Source: Flavobacteriaceae bacterium (GTDB lineage Bacteria > Bacteroidota > Bacteroidia > Flavobacteriales > Flavobacteriaceae). From it: a stretch of DNA of 7,262 nucleotides. Shown piece after piece: positions 1 to 5,029 of this stretch (position 1 is its first letter; each line of letters opens with the position of its first letter). Under the pieces are notes generated by a model. That model was not told where the DNA came from. It made no database searches and saw only the letters and a program-made list of their open reading frames with translations. The stretch lies in the NCBI GenBank assembly GCA_013042825.1, contig JABDPL010000066.1, positions 1 through 7,262 on the forward strand, written 5' to 3'. Both the position numbers and the translations under genes were made by a program.

Positions 1-3
1 CTG

Positions 4-77
4 TGGTCCCACTTGGGCTCGAACCAAGGACCCTCTGATTATGAGTCAGATGCTCTAACCAACTGAGCTATGGGACC
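4..77 (-). tRNA. tRNA with CAU anticodon (elongator Met, or Ile2 type)
   Basis: The minus strand folds as a complete 74-nt cloverleaf. The acceptor arms GGTCCCA and TGGGACC give 7 pairs, followed by TA, a D arm GCTC/GAGC with loop AGTTGGTTA, an anticodon arm TCTGA/TCAGA with loop CTCATAA, a 5-nt variable loop GGGTC, and a T arm CTTGG/CCAAG with loop TTCGAGC. The discriminator base is A. No CCA is encoded (CAG follows), so the end must be added after transcription. The anticodon is CAT. The G1-C72 pair and the lack of a GGG/CCC anticodon stem argue against initiator tRNA. Elongator Met and lysidine-modified Ile2 cannot be separated by eye. The C4-G69 and C5-G68 pairs resemble the acceptor stem of E. 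coli tRNA-Ile2, which makes Ile2 a real alternative. Two broken copies of its 5' half lie just upstream. Confidence 0.96.
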
Positions 78-104
78 AATATGTAATTTTCTTAACTAAA
101 AATT

Positions 105-440
105 TCACCTCTTTGATGCTCCCTGCCTGCCGTTACCGCCAGGTAGGCAGGTAACCAACTGAGCCCCGCCTGCCATACCGCAGGTGGGCGGGTATGGGAC
201 CGTTTTGTATTTATTCTTTAACCACTGCTTTCCATATCCACTTTTTAGATACTTCTCCCTATTACGAGCCGTGATTCTATCAGGATACTCCTCTTGATGT
301 ATTAAACTCCAAGGTCGATATCCTTTTGTACTTTTCGTTCTTCCTAAGTTATGTTCCCTTATTCTATTAGCCAAATTTATGGTCATTCCAACATATAACC
401 GGCCGTCTATCTCACTCTTAAGAACATAAACAAACATCAT
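105..440 (-). CDS. Small GIY-YIG nuclease-domain protein with repeat-encoded tail
   Basis: From the ATG at 440 the protein has 111 residues. Residues 1-75 form a compact GIY-YIG domain: FVYVL (Tyr5), then LYVGMT (Tyr17 to Gly19), NRIREHN with Arg26 and His30, GRTKSTKGYRPW, and NREKYLKSG with the likely metal-binding Glu62. All expected catalytic positions are present. This is the stand-alone, single-domain UPF0213/YhbQ-like type; its substrate is unknown. Homologous ORFs are, as I recall, often found beside tRNA genes in Bacteroidota. The ATG at 440 (or the adjacent one at 437) is preferred because the family begins just before this strand; an AGGGGG run lies about 10 nt upstream. An ATG at 479 would only add repeat- and tRNA-derived residues. 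Residues 80-111 are read from a tRNA fragment and two palindromes, and are probably not part of the native fold. Without the palindrome at 165-192 the frame would stop after residue 82. Confidence 0.8.
   Translation of the reverse strand: MMFVYVLKSEIDGRLYVGMTINLANRIREHNLGRTKSTKGYRPWSLIHQEEYPDRITARNREKYLKSGYGKQWLKNKYKTVPYPPTCGMAGGAQLVTCLPGGNGRQGASKR
122..151. repeat. Palindromic element, 30 nt, in tRNA D-loop junction (remnant A)
   Basis: The arms CCTGCCTGCC and GGTAGGCAGG form a 10-bp hairpin with one G-T wobble around a 10-nt loop (GTTACCGCCA). It is identical to 505-534. It lies exactly between tRNA nucleotides 22 and 23 and is in frame with the GIY-YIG tail, where it encodes TCLPGGNGRQ-like residues. 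Confidence 0.85.
165..192. repeat. Palindromic element, 28 nt, at tRNA 9/10 junction (remnant A)
   Basis: The arms CCCGCCTGCC and GGTGGGCGGG form a 10-bp hairpin with two wobble pairs around the loop ATACCGCA. It is a diverged relative of the 30-nt element at 122-151: same arm length and a similar TACCGCA loop core. It replaces the third base of what would have been a TAG stop codon for the GIY-YIG frame. Confidence 0.8.
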
Positions 441-467
441 TATTTCAAAACCCCCTGTCAGATGCTC

Positions 468-504
468 CCCGCCTGCCACCTTATTAATAGTTGAGGCGGG
501 CAGG
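468..504. repeat. Diverged palindromic element (remnant B)
   Basis: CCCGCC at 468-473 pairs with GGCGGG at 495-500 around an AT-rich interior that includes TTATTAATAG. It ends GCAGG next to the following element at 505. It appears to have been added beside the 505-534 element, since remnant A has only the latter at this junction. Confidence 0.6.
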
Positions 505-534
505 CCTGCCTGCCGTTACCGCCAGGTAGGCAGG
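505..534. repeat. Palindromic element, exact copy of 122-151
   Basis: All 30 nt match 122-151. The identity continues through the tRNA piece and four to five further bases, giving a 48-nt exact direct repeat (122-169 and 505-552). Confidence 0.85.
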
Positions 535-547
535 TAACCAACTGAGC

Positions 548-630
548 CCCGCGCGCTAATGCATTCGGGCAAGTATGCCTGCTCGCCACCATTATAATAC
601 TTTTTATGGCAGGCTGGCGTCCGTTAGGGC
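548..630. other. Non-coding GC-rich decayed repeat stretch
   Basis: This stretch continues the gene-free region 441-660. CCCG at 548-551 can pair with CGGG at 566-569 around an AATGCATT palindrome. GCCA at 585-588 can pair with TGGC at 607-610 around an AT-rich loop. These look like worn palindromic elements. Open frames across it on either strand encode only repeat-type residues (LPAGRQ-like), so I call no gene here. Confidence 0.45.
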
Positions 631-650
631 CCTGCCTGCCGGCAGGCAGG
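631..650. repeat. Perfect 20-bp palindrome behind the epimerase gene
   Basis: The sequence CCTGCCTGCCGGCAGGCAGG is its own reverse complement. It begins 10 nt beyond the stop codon of the epimerase gene, in the direction of that gene's transcription. It has the same CCTGCCTGCC arm as the tRNA-associated elements but no loop. No T-run follows on the minus strand, so it is not a canonical intrinsic terminator, although a transcript hairpin here could protect the mRNA 3' end. Confidence 0.85.
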
Positions 651-660
651 TGCAATATTA

Positions 661-1101
661 CTAACTATTTTCGGGGCTTACAAGCTTTCCTTCCGTTTCA
701 TCCATCTCCTGGCACAACTCCACAAGCACACCATTGGTCGACTTCGGGTGTAAAAATACAACCCATTTATTATCCGCCCCGCGCTTGGGTGTCTCATTCA
801 ATATATCGAATCCTTCATCTTTTAATCGCCTGACCTCGGCCTTGATGTCTTCTACATCATATGCGATATGGTGAATGCCCTCGCCTCTTTTTTCAACGAA
901 CTTTGCAATAGGGCTATCGTCATCTATGGCTTCCAACAGTTCTATCTTACTCTCCCCAAGTTCGAAAAATGATGTCCTTACACCTTCGCTTTCTACAGTT
1001 TCTATCTTGTAATGTTCTTTTCCGAACAGGGCTTCAAATAGCTTATTTGATGCCTCCAGATCTTTAACGGCAATGCCTATGTGTTCTATTTTCTTCAGCA
1101 T
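661..1101 (-). CDS. mce: Methylmalonyl-CoA epimerase
   Basis: This 146-residue protein has the two-module vicinal-oxygen-chelate fold of methylmalonyl-CoA epimerase, which interconverts the (R) and (S) forms of methylmalonyl-CoA in the cytoplasm and links propionyl-CoA carboxylase to the B12-dependent mutase. Module one starts KKIEHIGIAVKDLE, with metal-ligand His7, and contains KIELLEA with Glu54 at the second ligand position. Module two has GEGIHHIAYDVEDI with His77/His78 and NGVLVELCQE with Glu128. Length and motifs fit the family well. The ATG at 1101 follows a TAATTTTG box by only 4 nt. No carboxylase or mutase gene is visible in the window, so the pathway is inferred from the family alone. 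The gene diverges from rbfA. Confidence 0.93.
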   Translation of the reverse strand: MLKKIEHIGIAVKDLEASNKLFEALFGKEHYKIETVESEGVRTSFFELGESKIELLEAIDDDSPIAKFVEKRGEGIHHIAYDVEDIKAEVRRLKDEGFDILNETPKRGADNKWVVFLHPKSTNGVLVELCQEMDETEGKLVSPENS

Positions 1102-1105
1102 GACA

Positions 1106-1113
1106 CAAAATTA
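1106..1113 (-). promoter_or_regulatory. Bacteroidota -7 box for mce
   Basis: The minus strand reads TAATTTTG, matching the TAnnTTTG -7 consensus. Only 4 nt separate it from the ATG at 1101, so the transcript may be leaderless or nearly so. No TTTG -33 box is found at the usual 17-21 nt distance; a TTTG at 1126-1129 is only 12 nt away. Confidence 0.5.
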
Positions 1114-1155
1114 GTTCAATTCACCCAAACTTCCCATTATGATGAAGAAATACGC

Positions 1156-1163
1156 TATTTTTG
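1156..1163 (+). promoter_or_regulatory. Bacteroidota -7 box for rbfA
   Basis: TATTTTTG matches TAnnTTTG and ends 4 nt before the ATG at 1168, mirroring the arrangement of mce on the other strand. No convincing -33 box is seen. The predicted start site falls at or next to the start codon. Confidence 0.5.
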
Positions 1164-1167
1164 TGCT

Positions 1168-1560
1168 ATGGAAACAAACAGGCAGAAAAGAATAGCCGGT
1201 ATTTTGCAGCAGGACATCGCCGAAGTGATACAACAGATGCTGTCTGATTCAGGCCGGCGAAATATAGTTGTGTCTGTTACGAAGGTGAAAGTAACAGCTG
1301 ACTTGTCTATCGCTAAAGCATATGTCAGTGTGTTTCCAACTTCGCATGCAGCCGAGTTTATGAAGGATATCGAGAAGATAACCCCGCATATCAAACATGA
1401 GGTGGCGCAGCGAACACGGCATCAATTCAGGCGCATGCCTGAGCTTGAATTCTTCCTCGATGATTCTCTTGAGTACATCGACCAGATCGATCGCTCATTA
1501 AAAGGTCTTGATAACCCTATCGAACATCCCGATCTTTTGGAAAGACGAAAAAAGAAGTAA
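1168..1560 (+). CDS. rbfA: Ribosome-binding factor A (RbfA)
   Basis: This 130-residue protein matches RbfA, a small KH-type II protein that binds the 30S subunit late in assembly and aids maturation of the 16S rRNA 5' region. The start METNRQKRIAGILQQDIAEVI is the usual N-terminal helix. The core strands are VVSVTKVKVTADLSIAKAYVSVFP (about residues 34-57), followed by the helix HIKHEVAQR and the family signature RHQFRRMPELEFFLDDSLEYIDQID (residues 84-108). The Lys/Arg-rich tail RRKKK suits RNA binding. An upstream in-frame ATG at 1081 is rejected because it would add 29 residues that do not match the family and would lie across the mce start. The TAA stop directly abuts the TTG start of the permease gene, suggesting co-transcription. 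Confidence 0.94.
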   Translation: METNRQKRIAGILQQDIAEVIQQMLSDSGRRNIVVSVTKVKVTADLSIAKAYVSVFPTSHAAEFMKDIEKITPHIKHEVAQRTRHQFRRMPELEFFLDDSLEYIDQIDRSLKGLDNPIEHPDLLERRKKK

Positions 1561-2772
1561 TTGAATGTTCCTTTTTATATAGCAAAACGCTACCTGTTCT
1601 CAAAAAGCGGGAACAATGCAATTAACATCATTACCATTATTGCAGCATTTGGTATTGTAGTCGGCTCAGCCGCACTATTTATTGTGCTCTCAGGGTTTGC
1701 CGGGCTAAAAGATTTCACCCTGCAATTCTCATCTTTCGTTGATCCCGACCTGAAGGTTCTGCCTGCCACCGGAAAATCTTTCATCCTAACAGCTGAACAG
1801 GATTCAATCCTGGCTAATGACCCCGATATCATAAGTTTTTCACGAGTGATCGAGGAGCGTGTGCTCCTGAATTTCGAGGATAAGAACGAAGGGGTGATCC
1901 TCAAGGGAGTTGATGGCGAGTTTCCTCAGAAGACCATCGATTCTATACTCTCGCGCGGCCAATGGTTCGATCCCGATAACCGTGAGGTCATCGCGGGCTG
2001 GGGCGTTGCCAATACCCTGAATTTGGGTATATTCGATTTTGCCAAAACCATCGATATCTATGTTCCTAAACCCGGGAAAGGTCAGGTGTCTTCGGTTCGC
2101 TCAGCTTTCAATTCCATTCGGGCTGTGAATGTGGGCGTCTTCCAGATAAACGAATCGCTCGATCAAGCCTACGTATACAGCAGCATAAACCTGGCCCGGG
2201 AATTATTGAATTACCGGCCCGATCAGGTCAGCGCTCTTGAGATCATTACGGATGCTGAAGCAGATTCAGATGAAGTAAAAGCGCGAATTGAAAGTTTGTT
2301 AGGCCCTGACCTTATAGTGAAGAACAGGGTGCAACTTAATGATGCCTTGTACAAGATGCTTAATACCGAAAACCTGGCGGTCTATCTCATCTTCACCCTG
2401 ATCCTTATCATTGCGCTCTTCAACGTGATCGGATCGATAATTATGATGATCCTCGACAAAAAGAAAAACCTGAACACCCTTTATAATCTCGGGATCACAA
2501 CCCCGGAAATCCGCAGGATCTTTTTTATGCAGGGCAGTTTAATGGCGATTCTCGGTGGATCAATCGGTTTGATTCTGGGAATTATCCTGGTTCTCTTGCA
2601 GAAATTTTTCGGATGGATCATGATAACCCCATCGCTTTCTTATCCCGTTAGCATGAAATGGATGAATGTAGTTCTAGTCTTCCTGACGATTACGATTTTG
2701 GGCGCGATTGCCTCGAGAATAGCATCTTCCCGAATCTCCAAAAGCCTTGTGCGGTCTGATCAGGCAAATTGA
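1561..2772 (+). CDS. LolC/LolE-like FtsX-family ABC transporter permease
   Basis: This 403-residue inner-membrane protein has the MacB/FtsX layout: a cytoplasmic N-terminus (FYIAKRYLFSKS), TM1 at about 21-46, a large periplasmic domain at about 50-268, and three C-terminal TM segments at about 272-298, 323-348 and 367-389. The motif DKKKNLNTLYNLGITTPEIRRIFF after TM2 is the cytoplasmic coupling helix that contacts the ATPase. Relatives move lipoproteins from the inner to the outer membrane (LolCDE). Bacteroidota permeases of this type are normally encoded apart from the ATPase, and none is seen here. The start must be TTG at 1561: it directly follows the rbfA TAA in the same frame, and the next in-frame Met is residue 295 or 296, far inside the protein. 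The 3' end overlaps the convergent dus gene by 13 bp. Confidence 0.88.
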   Translation: MNVPFYIAKRYLFSKSGNNAINIITIIAAFGIVVGSAALFIVLSGFAGLKDFTLQFSSFVDPDLKVLPATGKSFILTAEQDSILANDPDIISFSRVIEERVLLNFEDKNEGVILKGVDGEFPQKTIDSILSRGQWFDPDNREVIAGWGVANTLNLGIFDFAKTIDIYVPKPGKGQVSSVRSAFNSIRAVNVGVFQINESLDQAYVYSSINLARELLNYRPDQVSALEIITDAEADSDEVKARIESLLGPDLIVKNRVQLNDALYKMLNTENLAVYLIFTLILIIALFNVIGSIIMMILDKKKNLNTLYNLGITTPEIRRIFFMQGSLMAILGGSIGLILGIILVLLQKFFGWIMITPSLSYPVSMKWMNVVLVFLTITILGAIASRIASSRISKSLVRSDQAN

Positions 2773-3752
2773 TGGTCGCCGAATTTCTCCTCTACTTCAT
2801 CAAAGGCATCGAATACATCCTGTGGATCATCGGAAGTCACCATGCGCAAGCGGTATTCCTTAAAATGTGGAATCCCACGGAAATAGTTGGTGTAATGTCT
2901 TCGGGTTTCAAATACGCCTAGTTTTTCCCCTTTCCATGCGATGGCCATAGATAAATGCCGGCGTGCAGCCTCAACCCGCTCAGCCATGGTTATCGGTAGT
3001 AAATGTTTACCCGTTTCGAAATAGTGTTTTACCTCCTTGAAGAACCAGGGATTGCCTATGGAGGCCCGGCCAATCATGGCCCCATCCAGGCCATAGCGGT
3101 CCCGCATTTCCATGGCTCGTTCCGGGCTGTTTACATCGCCATTGCCAAACACCGGAATATGCATTCGGGGATTATTCTTAACCTCGGCTATGGGCGCCCA
3201 GTTAGCTTCGCCTTTATACATCTGGGATCGGGTTCTCCCATGAATGGAAATGGCCTTGCAGCCCACATCCTGAAGCCGCTCGGCAACTTCCAAAATTCGA
3301 ATGGAGTCATGGTCCCAACCCAATCGCGTTTTTACAGTTACCGGTAATTTTGTGCGCTTCACGATCTCGCCTGTTAATTTTTCCATCAGGCATACATCCT
3401 TCAGAATTCCGGCACCGGCACCTTTGCTTACAACTTTTTTGACCGGACAACCGAAATTGATGTCGACTATATCCGGATTTGATTGTTCAACGATGTCAAC
3501 CGCCTCAAGCATACTATCGAGATTGGCGCCGAAGATCTGTATACCTACCGGGCGTTCTTTCTCATAGATGTCAAGCTTCATAGTGCTTTTAGCCGCATGA
3601 CGAATAAGCCCTTCCGAAGAAATGAATTCGGTATAAACCACATCTGCTCCCTGCTCTTTGCATAATGCCCTAAATGGAGGATCGCTTACATCTTCCATAG
3701 GTGCCAACAGCAACGGAAAATCTGGAAGTTCTATGTCGGCAATTTTTACCAA
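2760..3752 (-). CDS. dusB: tRNA-dihydrouridine synthase, DusB-type
   Basis: This 330-residue FMN-dependent enzyme reduces uridines in tRNA D-loops to dihydrouridine using NADPH. The TIM barrel shows LLLAPMEDVSDPPFR (residues 14-28), VYTEFISSEGL, GIQIFG, and INFGCPVKKV with catalytic Cys102, then KTRLGW (Lys141), SIHGRTR (His171), FGNGD (202-206) and MIGRA (226-230) for flavin phosphate binding. The C-terminal helical tRNA-binding domain includes RRHYTNYFRGIPHFKEYR. The start is TTG at 3752; the next Met (residue 19) lies inside the first barrel motif and would destroy it. That TTG lies 3 nt after, and in frame with, the TAG of the upstream peptidase gene, so translation is probably coupled. 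Membership of the DusB subfamily is by overall resemblance. Confidence 0.93.
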   Translation of the reverse strand: MVKIADIELPDFPLLLAPMEDVSDPPFRALCKEQGADVVYTEFISSEGLIRHAAKSTMKLDIYEKERPVGIQIFGANLDSMLEAVDIVEQSNPDIVDINFGCPVKKVVSKGAGAGILKDVCLMEKLTGEIVKRTKLPVTVKTRLGWDHDSIRILEVAERLQDVGCKAISIHGRTRSQMYKGEANWAPIAEVKNNPRMHIPVFGNGDVNSPERAMEMRDRYGLDGAMIGRASIGNPWFFKEVKHYFETGKHLLPITMAERVEAARRHLSMAIAWKGEKLGVFETRRHYTNYFRGIPHFKEYRLRMVTSDDPQDVFDAFDEVEEKFGDHQFA

Positions 3753-3755
3753 TCT

Positions 3756-4985
3756 CTATTTGAATTCTATATCGACTGTGATCTCCTCTCCATCGCGCTT
3801 TACAACTACATTCGTCTTGCTTCCTGCTTCAAAAACCGAAAGTGCACGCATATAGCTCATCATATCAACCACAGCGCTGTCACCCATTTTAATTACGATA
3901 TCACCCTTCTCTAATCCGGCTCGTTGAGCGGGCTTGTCTTCGCTTACACCATCGATTCGCATACCCTCTCCATCGTAAAGGTAATCGGGAATAACCCCTA
4001 GTCCGACTTTAAAACGCGGCACCTCTTCACTTTCATTTTTAGTTGTTCGGAATGCCAGTTCGCCGTTATCGTCAAGATCGGTCACCAATTCGGAAATATA
4101 GTTTGAAATGGCCTCCATCCCTTCATAATTGATCTTATCTGAATCATCCCCGGGCTTGTGGTAATCCTCATGCTGACCGGTAAAGAAATGCAGTACCGGC
4201 ACATCGATCAGGTAAAACGATGTGTGGTCTGATGGGCCAACACCAGACTCATTCTCAACAAGCTTAAATTTATCATTGCTCGCGTTTAATACCTGCTTAA
4301 AGATAGGCGAAGTCCCTACGCCATATACAGCCAGAGTACTGTCGGCTTTCAGCCTGCCTACCATATCAAGGTTTATCATATAATTGATCTTCTCGCTGTC
4401 GATGGTTGGGTTCTTGGCGAAATAGTTTGACCCCAAAAGCCCCATTTCCTCACCGGAAAACGCCATGAATAAATAATTGTTCCCTTTGTTGCTTTTCTTT
4501 AACCTGGCGGCCAGGTCGAGCATTACCGCAACTCCGCTGGCATTATCATCGGCACCATTGTGGATGGCCTTCTCTTCACCACGATATAAAGAACCATCAC
4601 CCCCATATCCCAGGTGATCGTAGTGCGCTCCGATAACAATGGTCTGATCGGCCTGGTTATCGAAATATCCTAAAATATTCCTTCCGGTAATCGTACTATC
4701 TGTGGGGTTCATTTCAAACTCGACTTCCTTGTGTGGATCGGTTTTTGGTTTGAAGGAAAAATCCTGGAAATAGCCTTCTGTCCCTTTTGGTGCCAGCCCT
4801 AATTCTTCAAACCGTCCTTTGAGATATTCAGCAGCTTTTTTCTCGCCTTCGGTACCTGTTTGGCGACCTTCGAGCGCATCATCAGCAAGAAAAACCACGT
4901 CGGCTTTCATGTTATTTTCGTATTTAAACTCCTGTTTGCAACCTACGAGCGTAATAAAAATTACTATCAGCGATATTTGTTTCAT
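3756..4985 (-). CDS. M28-family metallopeptidase lipoprotein with PDZ domain
   Basis: The protein has 409 residues. MKQISLIVIFITLVGC is a lipoprotein signal with lipobox Cys16, so the mature enzyme is probably anchored in the periplasm or outer membrane. The M28 catalytic domain (about 28-305) has all expected di-zinc residues: GAHYDHLG (His121, Asp123), GADDNASG (Asp146), SGEEMGLLGS (Glu179 base, Glu180 ligand), NLDMVGR (Asp207) and HEDYHKPGDD (His276). This predicts an aminopeptidase; the substrate is unknown. A PDZ domain (about 326-409) follows, with GLGVIPDYLYDGEGMRIDGV, then KPAQRAGLEKGDIVIKMGD. The ATG at 4985 is chosen because it gives a proper signal peptide; the upstream TTG at 5018 adds charged residues and overlaps the promoter. 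dusB follows 3 nt downstream. Confidence 0.93.
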   Translation of the reverse strand: MKQISLIVIFITLVGCKQEFKYENNMKADVVFLADDALEGRQTGTEGEKKAAEYLKGRFEELGLAPKGTEGYFQDFSFKPKTDPHKEVEFEMNPTDSTITGRNILGYFDNQADQTIVIGAHYDHLGYGGDGSLYRGEEKAIHNGADDNASGVAVMLDLAARLKKSNKGNNYLFMAFSGEEMGLLGSNYFAKNPTIDSEKINYMINLDMVGRLKADSTLAVYGVGTSPIFKQVLNASNDKFKLVENESGVGPSDHTSFYLIDVPVLHFFTGQHEDYHKPGDDSDKINYEGMEAISNYISELVTDLDDNGELAFRTTKNESEEVPRFKVGLGVIPDYLYDGEGMRIDGVSEDKPAQRAGLEKGDIVIKMGDSAVVDMMSYMRALSVFEAGSKTNVVVKRDGEEITVDIEFK

Positions 4986-5004
4986 CTTTTTAACTCTATT
5001 TTTG
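4976..5004 (+). promoter_or_regulatory. Promoter for the PD40 lipoprotein gene
   Basis: TTTG at 4976-4979 and TATTTTTG at 4997-5004 are separated by 17 nt, fitting the Bacteroidota -33/-7 consensus. The ATG at 5030 would then have a 5' leader of roughly 20 nt. The -33 box lies within the first codons of the divergent peptidase gene. Confidence 0.6.
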
Positions 5005-5006
5005 CG

Positions 5007-5014
5007 CAAAATTA
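5007..5014 (-). promoter_or_regulatory. -7 box for the M28 peptidase gene
   Basis: The minus strand reads TAATTTTG, identical to the box ahead of mce. It is separated by only 2 bp from the plus-strand -7 box, so 4997-5014 forms a near-perfect 18-bp palindrome. No clear -33 partner is seen on this strand. Confidence 0.5.
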
Positions 5015-5029
5015 GCAATAATTACAGTC

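Larger units (their letters stand above)
115..201 (-). pseudogene. tRNA 5'-half remnant A, split by two palindromes
   Basis: Reading the minus strand, 201-193 is GGTCCCATA, 164-152 is GCTCAGTTGGTTA and 121-115 is GAGCATC. Joined together these are identical to nucleotides 1-29 of the intact tRNA at 4-77. Between them lie a 28-nt hairpin (165-192, at the tRNA 9/10 junction) and a 30-nt hairpin (122-151, at the 22/23 junction). Similarity to the tRNA stops after nucleotide 29, where AAAGAGG replaces the anticodon arm. The fragment cannot form a tRNA. It overlaps the 3' end of the GIY-YIG reading frame, which runs through it. The exact match of the pieces suggests a recent copy, or one kept identical by recombination with the intact gene. 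Confidence 0.85.
457..547 (-). pseudogene. tRNA 5'-half remnant B, split by palindromes
   Basis: On the minus strand 547-535 is GCTCAGTTGGTTA and 467-457 is GAGCATCTGAC, together equal to nucleotides 10-33 of the intact tRNA at 4-77. They are separated by two consecutive GC-rich elements (505-534 and 468-504) at the 22/23 junction. A further GC-rich stretch beginning CCCGC abuts nucleotide 10, the same junction used in remnant A. Similarity ends inside the anticodon loop, and the GIY-YIG start codon follows 16 nt later. The acceptor-stem piece (nucleotides 1-9) is not recognisable upstream. The block 505-552 is an exact 48-nt copy of 122-169 in remnant A, so the two remnants share a split ancestor. 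Confidence 0.82.

Noticed and set aside
441..479. Upstream ATG at 479 for the GIY-YIG gene
   Set aside because: Residues gained come from a palindrome and a tRNA fragment; the domain begins right after the ATG pair at 440/437.
105..547. Group I intron or other self-splicing element carrying the GIY-YIG gene in the tRNA anticodon loop
   Set aside because: The tRNA 3' half is not found after the nuclease gene, and there is little non-coding sequence left to form an intron core.
115..650. CRISPR-like array
   Set aside because: The repeats are hairpins of unequal length embedded in tRNA pieces, with no regular spacers and no cas genes.
631..650. Intrinsic terminator for mce
   Set aside because: The hairpin is strong, but no T-run follows it on the minus strand and the repeat belongs to a dispersed palindrome family.
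458..655. Minus-strand open frame of 65 codons
   Set aside because: It is composed almost entirely of palindromic repeat and tRNA-fragment sequence (LPAGRQ- and CLPGGNGRQ-type residues), with no domain and no upstream signals.
606..833. Plus-strand open frame of 75 codons
   Set aside because: It starts in the repeat region and then runs antisense through the epimerase gene; its composition fits a shadow frame.
1081..1167. Longer rbfA start at 1081
   Set aside because: The added 29 residues do not resemble any RbfA N-terminus and would cross the mce start and both -7 boxes; METNRQKR at 1168 is the family start.
4986..5018. Upstream TTG start for the M28 peptidase at 5018
   Set aside because: It would place charged residues before the lipoprotein signal and run through the predicted promoter; the ATG at 4985 gives a normal signal peptide.
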